Assembly (NCBI RefSeq): GCF_002967715.1
Contig: NZ_PUIA01000003.1
Location: forward strand, 1-64,000
DNA from: Blastopirellula marina
GTDB lineage: Bacteria > Planctomycetota > Planctomycetia > Pirellulales > Pirellulaceae
DNA length: 64,000 nt
Direction of reading: 5' to 3'
The notes below the pieces were generated by a model. It worked only from the letters and a program-made list of their open reading frames with translations. It ran no database searches and was not told the DNA's origin. Below are positions 17,268-26,285 of the stretch, piece by piece. How positions within the stretch are numbered: position 1 is the stretch's first letter; each line of letters starts with the position of its first letter. A program made the position numbers and the translations under genes.

Positions 17268-17463
17268 AGAAGGGGGCCGGATTACGTCAAGCGGTGCGCT
17301 GCCGGACAGGCTTGGTCCGCGGCGAGCCAGGCCAGAATGGGATGACAGTTTCGGCATTGGTTGGATTCGTAGTAGATTGACAGATGGGGACGATCTGCGT
17401 TCACTCGAATCCCACGTTCCCGTACGAGAATCGAAGAGCTGCGGTTTGCGACAGGAGTTTTCA

Positions 17464-17964
17464 ATGGATACGTGGCGAGAAGTTATCCTGCGTGCGTATG
17501 GTTCCCGGGTGGATGCCGAGGGGACCAGCAGCAAGCCAGCATTCTATCCGCCGTGCGCTGTTGGTGAGATTGAAGAAGCGGAAGCGTGTCTGAAGGTCTC
17601 GTTGCCGGCGGATTTACGATCGTTGTTGCTGGAGTCGGACGGGGTGATGGATTTGCTTTCGGTCGATGGGCAAGTGTTCTTCGAGAGCCTATGGCTGATC
17701 TGGCCGATCGAGATGATGCGGAAAGAAAACCTGCACGCTCGCGAGAGTGCCATGCAAGACCACGCCGAGCTGGGCATTGGAGATACGTTGTTCTTTGCGT
17801 CGGCCGGTACGGATGGAATTCTATTTGGCTGTCCCGTTTCGCCCAGCGAGGTGCCAGATTGCCCGGTTGTGGCCTGGTATTCGATGGAAGGTTACCTCGT
17901 CCTGTTGGCTGGTTCGCTATCTGAGTTTATCGAGGGGTGGCTTGCCAATCGGATCACGGTTTAA
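17464..17964 (+). CDS. SMI1/KNR4 family protein
   Basis: A 166-aa protein starting at the ATG at 17464, which follows AGGAG; the frame is open further upstream but that part is not used. The pattern is that of the SMI1/KNR4 (SUKH) superfamily: PPCAVGEIEEAEACLKVSLPADLRSLLLESDGV near the N-terminus, a central LWLIWPIEMM, then GDTLFFASAGTDGILFGCPV and a C-terminal YLVLLAGSLSEFIEGWL. SUKH proteins often act as immunity proteins against polymorphic toxins, but no toxin gene is nearby, so a housekeeping role is equally possible. Confidence 0.82.
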   Translation: MDTWREVILRAYGSRVDAEGTSSKPAFYPPCAVGEIEEAEACLKVSLPADLRSLLLESDGVMDLLSVDGQVFFESLWLIWPIEMMRKENLHARESAMQDHAELGIGDTLFFASAGTDGILFGCPVSPSEVPDCPVVAWYSMEGYLVLLAGSLSEFIEGWLANRITV

Positions 17965-18093
17965 GCGGTTTTCTGAGAGAGTTTAAAGACTCGTCGGATG
18001 ACCGGGTTTGGATGGGTGATGCACCTTCTCTGCGTTTCTTGCTTAGGTCGCGTTAAATTAATTTGTAGGCGCACTATGTAACGACTACAAAAA

Positions 18094-18113
18094 ACGGTTC
18101 ATAGCGGAACCGT
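18094..18113 (+). promoter_or_regulatory. Small inverted repeat before the sulfatase gene
   Basis: ACGGTTC (18094-18100) and GAACCGT (18107-18113) form a perfect 7-bp inverted repeat with a 6-bp spacer, 66 bp upstream of the sulfatase start. It could be an operator or a weak terminator for the preceding gene; there is no T-run. Confidence 0.3.
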
Positions 18114-18178
18114 ATTGATGTTTGCCGCTATGGTTGCTTCGCCCCTCTCGTCTTGCAGTCTTTTATGTGGAGGACACC

Positions 18179-19720
18179 ATGATGCAAACCAGGAAGTTGT
18201 TGCTCGCTTTTGCTGCCCTTTGTTGTTTGGCGATCGGGCAGAATGCCCGTGCCGCCGACAAGCCGAATATCTTGATCATCTTTGGAGACGACGTCGGTTA
18301 TTGGAACATCAGCACCTTCAACGGCGGCCTGATGGGTTACGAGACCCCAAATATTGACCGCTTGGCCAAAGAAGGTGGCAAGTTCACCTGCTATTACGCT
18401 CAGCAAAGCTGTACGGCCGGGCGATCGGCTTTCATCACCGGCCAGATGCCCTTTCGCACCGGCATGTCGAAGGTGGGTCTGCCGGGTGCCGACCTTGGTT
18501 TGCAGCCAGAGGATCCAACCATTGCGGAACTGCTCAAACCGCTTGGTTATACAACGGGCCAGTTTGGTAAGAATCACCTTGGCGACAAGGATGAGTTTCT
18601 GCCGACCAACCACGGGTTCGACGAGTTCTTCGGCAACCTGTACCACCTCAATGCTGAAGAAGAACCAGAGAACGAAGATTATCCCAAGAACCCTGAATTC
18701 AAGAAGAAGTATGGTCCACGCGGTGTGATCCATAGTACGGCGGACGGCAAGATTGAAGATACCGGCCCACTTACCAAGAAGCGTATGGAAACCATCGACG
18801 AAGAGGTGCTGGGAGTTGCCAAGGACTTCCTGGAACGTTCGACCAAGGCCGATAAGCCGTTCTTTTGCTGGTTTAACACGACGCGAATGCACAACTTCAC
18901 CCACGTCAGTGACAAGTACGCTGGCAAGACGGGCCTGGGCTTTTACGCCGACGGCATGGTGGGGCACGATGCCGTCATCGGTCAATTGTTGGACTACGTC
19001 GACGAACTCGGTATCGCTGATAACACAATTGTCGTCTACACGACCGACAACGGCCCGATGGTCTGCCTGTACCCGGATGCCGGTACAACGCCTTTCCGAG
19101 GCGAGAAGAACACTAACTGGGACGGTGGTTGGCGCGTGCCTGCTGTGATTCGCTGGCCCGGTACGGTTAAGCCAGGGACTGTGTTCCAAGATCTCGTTGC
19201 TGGCGAAGACTGGCTGCCAACGCTGTTGGCCGCTGCCGGTGATCCTGCCATCAAAGACAAGCTGCTCAAGGGGCACAAGGCTGGCGACAAGACGTACAAG
19301 GTTCACCTCGATGGCTTCGACCAGAGCGACTACCTGGCCGGCAAGACCGACGAAAGTGCGCGTAAGGGCTTCATGTACTTCAGCGACGACGGCGACCTGC
19401 TGGCAGTTCGCGGTAAGCGCATCAAGGCTCACTTCATGATCCAGGAAGCGACCGGTATCGATGTTTGGCGTAATCCGTTTACGACCCTCCGAGCGCCAAT
19501 CTTCTTCGACCTGAAGATCGATCCAGGCGAGCGTGGAGACGAAGGGATGAACTACAACGACTGGTGGTATCGCCGCGCCTACGTGCTGGTTCCGGTTCAG
19601 CAGGAAGTTGCCCGCGTGCTTGAAACGTTTAAGGAGTATCCTCCGCGTCAAAAGCCAGCCAGCTTCACCGTCGGCGATGCTCTGGAGGCGCTCAGTTCCC
19701 CGCCAGCACCTGGCAAGTAA
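18179..19720 (+). CDS. Exported sulfatase (arylsulfatase family)
   Basis: A 513-aa sulfatase with a cleavable signal peptide ending near NARAAD. The start ATG at 18179 follows GGAGGACA; the frame is open to 18122 but the signal peptide fixes the later start. The formylglycine site is C78-T-A-G-R82 (SCTAGRS), a Cys-type sulfatase in which Ala takes the place of the usual Pro. Metal-binding DD lies in FGDDVGYWN and the second metal-site segment in VYTTDNGP. It needs a formylglycine-generating enzyme or an anaerobic maturase. The substrate, perhaps a sulfated polysaccharide, is not determinable. A strong terminator follows 50 bp after the stop. Confidence 0.93.
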   Translation: MMQTRKLLLAFAALCCLAIGQNARAADKPNILIIFGDDVGYWNISTFNGGLMGYETPNIDRLAKEGGKFTCYYAQQSCTAGRSAFITGQMPFRTGMSKVGLPGADLGLQPEDPTIAELLKPLGYTTGQFGKNHLGDKDEFLPTNHGFDEFFGNLYHLNAEEEPENEDYPKNPEFKKKYGPRGVIHSTADGKIEDTGPLTKKRMETIDEEVLGVAKDFLERSTKADKPFFCWFNTTRMHNFTHVSDKYAGKTGLGFYADGMVGHDAVIGQLLDYVDELGIADNTIVVYTTDNGPMVCLYPDAGTTPFRGEKNTNWDGGWRVPAVIRWPGTVKPGTVFQDLVAGEDWLPTLLAAAGDPAIKDKLLKGHKAGDKTYKVHLDGFDQSDYLAGKTDESARKGFMYFSDDGDLLAVRGKRIKAHFMIQEATGIDVWRNPFTTLRAPIFFDLKIDPGERGDEGMNYNDWWYRRAYVLVPVQQEVARVLETFKEYPPRQKPASFTVGDALEALSSPPAPGK

Positions 19721-19771
19721 GCAGGTGAGCGAAAGCTCATTACTTTGCTAACTAAGAAATGCTATGCTAAT

Positions 19772-19809
19772 GGGCGTCCTGTCACTCTTGGCGGGACGCC
19801 TATTTTTTT
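19772..19809 (+). terminator. Intrinsic terminator after the sulfatase
   Basis: GGCGTCCTG and CGGGACGCC form a 9-bp stem with one G-T pair and a short loop, followed by TATTTTTTT. It separates the sulfatase transcript from the next gene and lies inside the over-long upstream extension of that gene's frame, supporting the later start there. Confidence 0.85.
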
Positions 19810-19865
19810 GTTTACCCGCCTTAAGCCCTCGCTCTTGCAGGGCAGATATCGATAGGAATGTTTTG

Positions 19866-20675
19866 ATGCGCCTTCGTTTGATGACGTTTGGATTGTTGTT
19901 GCTGCTTGTGTTGACTGGAACGAACCGCGTGTTGGCAGCAGGGCCGGTGATTCTGGCCCACCGGGGTGGTGCGTATGAATTTGAAGAGAACACGATGGAA
20001 GGATTTCGCGCCTGCTACGAGCGCGGGATTCGCGGCTTCGAAACCGACGTCCGCATGACCAAGGATGGCGTCCTGGTGATTCTGCACGACGACACGCTCG
20101 ATCGAACCCACAACGCGACCGGGCCCGTCGAACACATGACGGCAGCCGAACTGAAAGGCGTTGCCACCAAGAAGGGGCAGAAGATGCTCTTTCTGGACGA
20201 ACTGTTGGCATACTTCGCCGATAAGCCAGGCGTCTACATCGAATGGGAAATGAAGATCAGCAATAAAAAGCTTTACCCTGATGAAGTGATCGACGACTAC
20301 TGCAAGAAGCTTTACTCCGCTGCCGAGGCCCGCAAGGCGGAAGGTTCGACCTATGTCTATTCGTCGTTTGACGAACGACCCTTGAAAGCGGTCGAGGCTC
20401 TGGATCCGAAGGCCCCGATGTCGCTGATCGCCAGCAAGCCATGCTCGACCGAATTCATCGAGCGAGCCAAGCAGCTTGGGGCCGACCGGATTGCCTGCCA
20501 GCTGAAGGGGACGTCTCGCGCGGACGTCGAAGAGGCACATAAAAACGGCATCGGCGTCAACTGCTGGCCAGGCCGCGCCGGGGAAGACTACCTGCTGACA
20601 CGCGGCCTGGGTGCCGACGTCCACTGCACCGACATTCCGACGGTGATTCAGGGGATTAAAGAGAAGTTAGAGTAG
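19866..20675 (+). CDS. Exported glycerophosphodiester phosphodiesterase
   Basis: A 269-aa GDPD-family hydrolase, which splits glycerophosphodiesters into glycerol-3-phosphate and an alcohol. The signal peptide (MRLRLMTFGLLLLLVLTGT) directs it outside the cytoplasm. Motifs: VILAHRGGAYEFEENTMEGF with catalytic His32, FETDVRMTKDG and VILHDDTLDRTHN with the second catalytic His, then IEWEMKIS. The ATG at 19866 is preceded by AGGAA; a frame open from 19764 contains the terminator and is rejected as a start. Ca2+- or Mg2+-dependence is typical of the family. Monocistronic. Confidence 0.92.
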   Translation: MRLRLMTFGLLLLLVLTGTNRVLAAGPVILAHRGGAYEFEENTMEGFRACYERGIRGFETDVRMTKDGVLVILHDDTLDRTHNATGPVEHMTAAELKGVATKKGQKMLFLDELLAYFADKPGVYIEWEMKISNKKLYPDEVIDDYCKKLYSAAEARKAEGSTYVYSSFDERPLKAVEALDPKAPMSLIASKPCSTEFIERAKQLGADRIACQLKGTSRADVEEAHKNGIGVNCWPGRAGEDYLLTRGLGADVHCTDIPTVIQGIKEKLE

Positions 20676-20740
20676 CCTGAGTTGAAGAGGGTAATGGAAG
20701 TCCTGGGAGGGGCGTTTCCCACCTCAGGTGAATCGGTCCC

Positions 20741-21274
20741 ATGCGCAGACTAGACCTTCATCCCAAGAAAAAGTTCCGCGGCCAAGGGCGTCGATTGCGC
20801 GAGTTCCATACGCGGCTGCAGCGAATTACGCAACATCGCTTGGAACCAGATGACTTGGGATGCGAATACTACAACTGGAAGATTCCGATATACCAGAAGG
20901 CATTACTTGGGCGTCGGAAGATTGCGAATCGATGGCTGAAGGCCTGGTTTGCCTATGGTATCGAGTGGTTAGAGAATCAAGATCCTCAATACATCTCGTG
21001 CGTCATTACATCGCTGCCAGATGGGTTCGCTTCGGAATATTGTACCTTCTTCAGTCATGAATACTTTCAATCATTCATTCATCGCCAAAACGTGTGGCAA
21101 ACATGGGACCGAGTGGAGTCGCCATCGGCCCCATGCTTCATGAACGGCTTTGATCTCAGTCGGTACACGTTCATCGAGTACGATGAGATCATTCGAGATG
21201 AGGAAGATGGCTATGAGTTTCGTGGAAAGCAGTACATCCTAGGACATCACCTGCCCGTCAACGTCCTGGGATAA
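20741..21274 (+). CDS. Unrecognised protein, possibly DUF3916-like
   Basis: A 177-aa soluble protein with a very basic start (MRRLDLHPKKKFRGQGRRLREFHTRL) and an aromatic-rich middle (YYNWKIPIYQKAL, YISCVITSLPDGF, FFSHEYFQSF). The order of a basic helix, a YYNWKIP-type strand, and a helix pair followed by an ISCVITSLPD-type strand reminds me of DUF3916 proteins, but I cannot confirm this. The tail overlaps the convergent gene by 17 bp. No signal peptide. Function unknown. Confidence 0.6.
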   Translation: MRRLDLHPKKKFRGQGRRLREFHTRLQRITQHRLEPDDLGCEYYNWKIPIYQKALLGRRKIANRWLKAWFAYGIEWLENQDPQYISCVITSLPDGFASEYCTFFSHEYFQSFIHRQNVWQTWDRVESPSAPCFMNGFDLSRYTFIEYDEIIRDEEDGYEFRGKQYILGHHLPVNVLG

Positions 21275-22544
21275 TCTCGCAATTCTTATCCGCTCGAATC
21301 TCGATTTCACCAGGGATAAAGCCGGGGTCTACCAGGGTGATACTCAGCTTGACTCCGTCCTTTTCGAGCGACAGTTCAGCCACCTGGGGCGTGTCGACGG
21401 TCGATTCCAGCTTCCAGCCGTCGGCTTTCATATTGTCCAGCCACGCTTTCAGGATAGCAGCGGCTCCACCACTCTTGGTTTGGATACTAATTTGATTCTT
21501 GCTTTTAACCTTCGCGCCCGCGATGGGGCTGATGGTTACCTTCTTGATCTCGGCGGCTGCTTTCGATTTGGCTTCCGCATCCATCGCGGCCTTCTTGGCC
21601 AAGGCGTTCTCGCGATCGACTTGCTCTTTGGTCTGATACGAAATCTTGCACCGCGACTTGCCGTCGAACTCGAAGAATTCGCAGTCGGCGAGTTCTTCTT
21701 TGTTGTTGCGGAAAATGAGGTGATCGTGAATGCCGACCTTCACAAGGTTGTCGGTCGTGCTTTTCCACTTTAGCTTCTCGAAACGCTGGCGAAGGTCGGC
21801 AACCAGTTCCGGGGTCGATTGCGTGCTGTCCATGATCATCCCGCCGTTGATGTCAGCGTACTGGATCATCGTCGCTTTTGAGGGGATTGGCAGCTCGGTC
21901 GAGAGCTGTTCGCTCGATATTTGAATCGCAGTTGTCCCTGGCTGGGCAGGGGACTGGTTGACCATCACCTGCAAGCGAACGGCATTCTGACGCATAAAAA
22001 ACGATACCGTCGTATCGCCGAACCATTCCCACTTTTGCGATTCGAGTTCCTGGCGAATCAATTTCCGGGCATCTTCTGGGGAAAGCTTGGTCGTGTACAT
22101 CACCGAGCCTGGTAAGGCGTACGTCTTTTGCAGCTTGTCACTGGCCACGATCTTTTCCAGGTTGACGTTCCCATGATTCCGCAGGGCTACCTGGACAGAC
22201 TGGTTGTCGCCGGAAGGAAAGATCGAAAGCGAGACGGAAAAGCCATCCTTCAGAAAGACAGCCGAGGCATAGGCAGGCGTAATCGTTGCTCCTTCGGCCT
22301 GCTTGAAGCCAGCGGCCGTCAGTTGCTTGGAGATCTCATTGGTGACCTGGTCGACATCCCCCTTGGCACGGTACGACTGCGACGCGATGCACGACGTCGT
22401 GCTGTCTTCAACCGGATTGACCAGCTTGAACTTGGAGAAATCGATGGCCTTGGCAGCCTCGTCGACCGTGGCCGGAGGGGTTTCCGCCAGCAGGCCGTTT
22501 ACGAAAAGAAGCACAGACAAAATCGGCAACCAGACAGTCTTCAT
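21258..22544 (-). CDS. Exported protein with four repeated modules
   Basis: A 428-aa protein with a clear signal peptide (MKTVWLPILSVLLFVNGLLAE). I see about four repeats of a module of 70-100 residues: a helix ending in a GW- or KW-type turn, then a KDG- or RQN-type strand pair and a closing strand (for example LTAAGFKQAEG with LKDGFSVSLSIFPSG; LESQKWEWFGD with FMRQNAVRLQVM; FEKLKWKSTTD with LIFRNNKEELADCEFF; NMKADGWKLEST with LEKDGVKLSITL). An Ala/Lys-rich helical linker (about residues 310-335) precedes the last module. Family not recognised. Divergently transcribed from the next gene, and it may act as a periplasmic binding scaffold. Confidence 0.75.
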   Translation of the reverse strand: MKTVWLPILSVLLFVNGLLAETPPATVDEAAKAIDFSKFKLVNPVEDSTTSCIASQSYRAKGDVDQVTNEISKQLTAAGFKQAEGATITPAYASAVFLKDGFSVSLSIFPSGDNQSVQVALRNHGNVNLEKIVASDKLQKTYALPGSVMYTTKLSPEDARKLIRQELESQKWEWFGDTTVSFFMRQNAVRLQVMVNQSPAQPGTTAIQISSEQLSTELPIPSKATMIQYADINGGMIMDSTQSTPELVADLRQRFEKLKWKSTTDNLVKVGIHDHLIFRNNKEELADCEFFEFDGKSRCKISYQTKEQVDRENALAKKAAMDAEAKSKAAAEIKKVTISPIAGAKVKSKNQISIQTKSGGAAAILKAWLDNMKADGWKLESTVDTPQVAELSLEKDGVKLSITLVDPGFIPGEIEIRADKNCEIIPGR

Positions 22545-22806
22545 ACTCGTTTCCTAAACCCCAAGAGATTGCGGTATTTGGAAATAGTATTTCAGATCCG
22601 AGTCGTACCGCCTAGCTGCCATCCGCGGGTTTCAGTTTGACCTCCTATTCTCTTTTCTACAAAGGAAAGAGGGGGGAATGCCGTAGCAAAAAGGGGAGGT
22701 TTCTCGAACGGATTGCGAGCAGCCGATACGTCGCGCTTGCACGCCCCTTTTCCAGTGATGAAAATGAGGCCCGGACGATGTCTCGGAACCATTGAGGATA
22801 CTGGCG

Positions 22807-24183
22807 ATGCTTTACTTATTTCTTCGCGTATTGGCGGTAGCAGGCGTGCTCGCGGCGGCTTCCGCGGCAGTGGATGTCGTCGAAGCTGCGAAGCCACTTG
22901 CGACCGGCCAGCGACGCACAATCGAGCTTGTGTCTCCCTGGGTCAGTATGGCTACTGGTGGGGCAGGGCGGTATATCGTGCTGCATTTGAAAGAGGCAGG
23001 GAAGTTGGCTCTTTTGGATGTCGTAGCAGGGGGTATTATCCACACAATCGACGCCCCGGGAGAGGACCTGATGCTGGCCGGCGGGCTCGACCAGTTGATT
23101 GTGCTAGTACCGAGCCAGGGACTCTTTCACCGCTACAACATCGCCACGCTTAAACGCAAGAAGAGTTTTCCCGCGCCGATCAACTTTCATCCCCAGAGAA
23201 TCGCCATGGGAAGTGCGTCGCAGGGGCCACTTGTCTGCCATACACGCGGTCCGGTGGAATTATTCGATATCAAAACGTTTAAGCCGCTGACGTTTGAAGG
23301 AGATATGCTCACCGGCGGTATGTATGGCGACTGGGGATATGAGATTACCGCTTCCGGCGATGGCCAAACGATTGTGGGATGGATTCCCGGTATTTCGGGG
23401 CAACAATACGCAGCGATGAAGCTTGATGGTGCCCGCACGAAGATTACAAAGTCGACCGATGGCTACAGCTACGGTGGCCGTTACATGAGACCCAATGCCA
23501 ACGCCACGATGTATTTTCGCGATGGCTCTGAACTGTTCGATGCCGACATGAAGCCACTGGCGACGGACCATCTCAAGGATCTCGTATTACTACCCTGCGA
23601 CGATCCCAACTTCTTTCTCGCTGTCCAGCCGATCGAGGGGCAGAAAGACGCGGATGTCTGGATCTGTGCCAGTGGAACGCTGCAAAAGATTGCCCTGGTC
23701 AAGAGCGTAGGACAAGTGGTCGATGGGGTTCGACGAACGGACCTGGGGCATTGGCAGTTTGCCCCGCGTGTACGATGGTTGCCGACGGCCAACACCCTTT
23801 TCAGTTTGCCGGCGAATCAGAAGGAGGTGCTGCTGATCGGTGCCAATTTGAAGCAACTATTGGAAGAGTCGGGGGACGACTATCTACATATCGTTTCGCT
23901 GCCGCCACGTACGGCTTTGGTAGGCGAACCTTATTCTTATCAGATCGACGTCCTCTCGAGCAGCGATCGGGTCAACTTCAAAGCCGTGTCCGTACCAGAC
24001 GGATTAAAGGTATCGCCTGATGGTCGGGTTGATTGGACCCCCAAAGCGAGACCGGCAAATGGAGTACAGCAGGTGATCATCTCAACAAAAGCAGGCGGGC
24101 AAGAAGCGTTTCAGCGTTTTAACATTTCGGTCGAATACGATTCCAATGCAGACACAACTTCCCAGAAGCGGCAAGAGAAGTAA
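22807..24183 (+). CDS. Exported protein with beta-propeller-like region and Ig-like domain
   Basis: A 458-aa exported protein; the ATG at 22807 sits 8 bp after GAGGA, and TTG at 22792 is the alternative. The signal peptide is MLYLFLRVLAVAGVLAAASA. Residues about 40-330 are strand-rich repeats typical of a propeller (VVAGGIIHTIDAPGEDLMLAG, LVCHTRGPVELFDIKTFKPL). The last 90 residues are an Ig-like He_PIG-type domain (LPPRTALVGEPYSYQIDVLS ... VSPDGRVDWTP). Such proteins often contact polymers or other proteins in the planctomycete cell envelope. Function unknown; monocistronic, with a terminator after it. Confidence 0.75.
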   Translation: MLYLFLRVLAVAGVLAAASAAVDVVEAAKPLATGQRRTIELVSPWVSMATGGAGRYIVLHLKEAGKLALLDVVAGGIIHTIDAPGEDLMLAGGLDQLIVLVPSQGLFHRYNIATLKRKKSFPAPINFHPQRIAMGSASQGPLVCHTRGPVELFDIKTFKPLTFEGDMLTGGMYGDWGYEITASGDGQTIVGWIPGISGQQYAAMKLDGARTKITKSTDGYSYGGRYMRPNANATMYFRDGSELFDADMKPLATDHLKDLVLLPCDDPNFFLAVQPIEGQKDADVWICASGTLQKIALVKSVGQVVDGVRRTDLGHWQFAPRVRWLPTANTLFSLPANQKEVLLIGANLKQLLEESGDDYLHIVSLPPRTALVGEPYSYQIDVLSSSDRVNFKAVSVPDGLKVSPDGRVDWTPKARPANGVQQVIISTKAGGQEAFQRFNISVEYDSNADTTSQKRQEK

Positions 24184-24244
24184 GGCGAGTCTGCTTCAAT
24201 CATGACAAGAACGATGATCGCTCATGCTTTCGACTTGCAATTCC

Positions 24245-24295
24245 AACAAACCGGCGGTTGGCAGATGACCACTTTGAGATAGCCGCCGGTTTGTT
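24245..24295. terminator. Strong bidirectional terminator
   Basis: AACAAACCGGCGG (24245-24257) and CCGCCGGTTTGTT (24283-24295) form a perfect 13-bp stem around a 25-nt loop, between the convergent exported-protein and ABC ATPase genes. Confidence 0.8.
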
Positions 24296-24344
24296 ATCGG
24301 TTCGCACATGGGATTCATTGCCCGAGCTTAGACAGGGCGTTCGA

Positions 24345-25031
24345 TCACGCTGCAGCTTTCATTGCCCCTTCCGCAACGAGCATTCCATCGACGAGCGTTA
24401 GCCGCCGGGTGGCTCGCTTCGCGACGCTTGGATCGTGTGTTACCACGATCAGCGTTCGTCCTTGCTGGTGGCACTGATCGAACGTTTCCAGCACGACTTC
24501 GCGGCTTGTCGGGTCGAGGTTGCCGGTCGGCTCGTCAGCCAGAATGATCTGCGGATCGTTCACCAGCGTTCGCGCAAGCGCGACGCGCTGCTGCTGTCCG
24601 ACGCTCAATTCCGACGGCCTGTGATGCAGGCGTTCGGCCAGACCCAAGTGGATCAGCATCTCGGTGGCACGTTCTTGCTGCTGAGCAGCCGGTATCTTCG
24701 AGAAGCTGAGAGGGATCTGCACGTTTTGCATTGCGGTCAGGTACGGGATCAGGTTGAAGCTTTGAAAGACAAAGCCCATCTTCTGACCGCGAATAGCCGA
24801 ACGCTCGGCGACCGAATGTTCGTACAGCGAGATACCGTCGACCAGCACGCGGCCCGTCGTGGGAGACAGCATTCCCCCAAGCATCGAAAGCAGTGTTGTC
24901 TTGCCGCTTCCGCTCGGGCCGACGATGGCGATGTACTCGCCATCGTCGATTCGCTGAGTTTCACACTGAAACGCGGTCACTGCGTGTCCACGTCGGTTGT
25001 AATCCTTGCGGATTGCTTCAAGTTGAATCAT
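24345..25031 (-). CDS. ABC transporter ATP-binding protein (MacB/LolD type)
   Basis: A 228-aa ATPase subunit. Walker A GPSGSGKTTL, Q-loop VFQSFNLIPYLTAM, signature LSVGQQQRVALARTL and Walker B IILADEPTGNLDP are all intact, with the GNLDP ending typical of the MacB/LolD/FtsE class. It starts 3 bp after the stop of the permease gene, so the pair is one transporter. This class energises mechanotransmission across the periplasm or lipoprotein release and does not import solutes. The accompanying thioredoxin-like and Cys/His-rich genes suggest a redox or metal theme. Confidence 0.93.
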   Translation of the reverse strand: MIQLEAIRKDYNRRGHAVTAFQCETQRIDDGEYIAIVGPSGSGKTTLLSMLGGMLSPTTGRVLVDGISLYEHSVAERSAIRGQKMGFVFQSFNLIPYLTAMQNVQIPLSFSKIPAAQQQERATEMLIHLGLAERLHHRPSELSVGQQQRVALARTLVNDPQIILADEPTGNLDPTSREVVLETFDQCHQQGRTLIVVTHDPSVAKRATRRLTLVDGMLVAEGAMKAAA

Positions 25032-25034
25032 GGG

Positions 25035-26261
25035 TTATACCTCCCGAAAACAGATGCAAGGATCGAGATGGGCCGCTCCCTGAGCTGGCCACCACGCGGC
25101 CACCAACGCCACCAACGTGGCTGCAACGATGGAAAGGAGCGACGTCCCTACGAGCGGCATGATGGCGACGCCTGCCCAGACGGGGCCGGCGATGACCGCG
25201 GCTACTACGCCGACCAGGCAGCCAATGCTGCCGGCACATAGCCCTAAAATGAACGCCTTGCCGAGGAACAGCTTTTGGATGAAACCTGGCGTTGCTCCGA
25301 GTGCCATCAGCGTACCGATCTCGCGGCGGCGTTCGCGGACGTTCGAGGCGATCGAACCGGCCAGGCCTGCCCCGCCGACGACGATCATCACGGCCAGCAC
25401 GATCCACGAGGTCTTGGCCATTAGCGAGTTGACGCCGACCTGTGTTTCGACCACTTGCGAGATCGTTACGATCTTGGCGTCCGGCAGAAGTTCCTTTAGC
25501 TGAGGTACCAGGCTGCCCGCTGCGTCTTCGCAGCAGCCGACAATCTCAATCGCATTGCAGGTCGAGTCCTTCTCCCACAGTCGTTGGACCGAATGCAAGT
25601 GGGCGAACACGCGTCCGTCGTCCACGGTACCGGTCGTCGGTAGAACGCCGATCACGGTGAACTTTTCCCCTTGCAGGTTCAGCCGGTCATTGACCTTGCA
25701 GTTCAACTTCAAAGCGATATCAGAACCCAACACGAGCGCCTTCTTATCGAGGTTTTGAATCGCCCGGTATTTGATCAATGCCTCGGGGGCTTTCAGATCA
25801 TCGCTCGTGGCGACGTTGGCCTTCGTGCAGCAGCCGGAGCTGGTGGTATTCATGAACATCGTCGTCGCTTGCCAGGCTGCCAGTGAATCGACTTCCGACT
25901 GCGGCAGAATACCGGTGACCGCGACCGGGTGGCCGCTGAGTTCGGTCGAGACGTTTAGCCGCGGCGAAACTTGTTCAACACCAGATAAACCGGCGAGGAA
26001 GATTTCGGCGACATATTCTTCCGGCAGCGTTCCGCCGTTTTGATCGGCGGCATAGTAGTCTTGGAGCGTGGCCTCTTTGGGAAGGACCAGGATGTTGGCA
26101 CCAAGATTGATCAGTTGCTTTGACACGGCTTCTTCCGAATGGACCGTGACATGGCGAATCGCCACCAACGCGGCGACTCCCAGAAAGATGGTCAGGCTGT
26201 TGAAGGCCACCCCGGCCGGGCGCGACTTCAACTCGTGCCAGATGATGGAACGAAGATTCAT
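25035..26261 (-). CDS. FtsX/MacB-like ABC transporter permease
   Basis: A 408-aa permease with the four-helix layout of the MacB/FtsX class: one N-terminal helix (about residues 17-37), a large periplasmic domain, and three C-terminal helices (about 285-310, 335-360, 370-395). The cytoplasmic loop RERRREIGTLMALGATPGFI, the coupling segment of the family, is present. Unusual for the family are cysteine pairs in the periplasmic domain (NTTSSGCCTKA and VGCCEDA) plus further single cysteines, as if it binds metal or is redox-controlled. It sits 24 bp after the thioredoxin-like gene and 3 bp before its ATPase. Confidence 0.9.
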   Translation of the reverse strand: MNLRSIIWHELKSRPAGVAFNSLTIFLGVAALVAIRHVTVHSEEAVSKQLINLGANILVLPKEATLQDYYAADQNGGTLPEEYVAEIFLAGLSGVEQVSPRLNVSTELSGHPVAVTGILPQSEVDSLAAWQATTMFMNTTSSGCCTKANVATSDDLKAPEALIKYRAIQNLDKKALVLGSDIALKLNCKVNDRLNLQGEKFTVIGVLPTTGTVDDGRVFAHLHSVQRLWEKDSTCNAIEIVGCCEDAAGSLVPQLKELLPDAKIVTISQVVETQVGVNSLMAKTSWIVLAVMIVVGGAGLAGSIASNVRERRREIGTLMALGATPGFIQKLFLGKAFILGLCAGSIGCLVGVVAAVIAGPVWAGVAIMPLVGTSLLSIVAATLVALVAAWWPAQGAAHLDPCICFREV

Positions 26262-26285
26262 CTTGCTTCCCTATTGGTAAGTGGC

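Noticed and set aside
18128-19651. 507-aa frame antisense to the sulfatase gene
   Set aside because: Open only because of codon bias on the opposite strand; the sulfatase motifs and ribosome site define the real gene.
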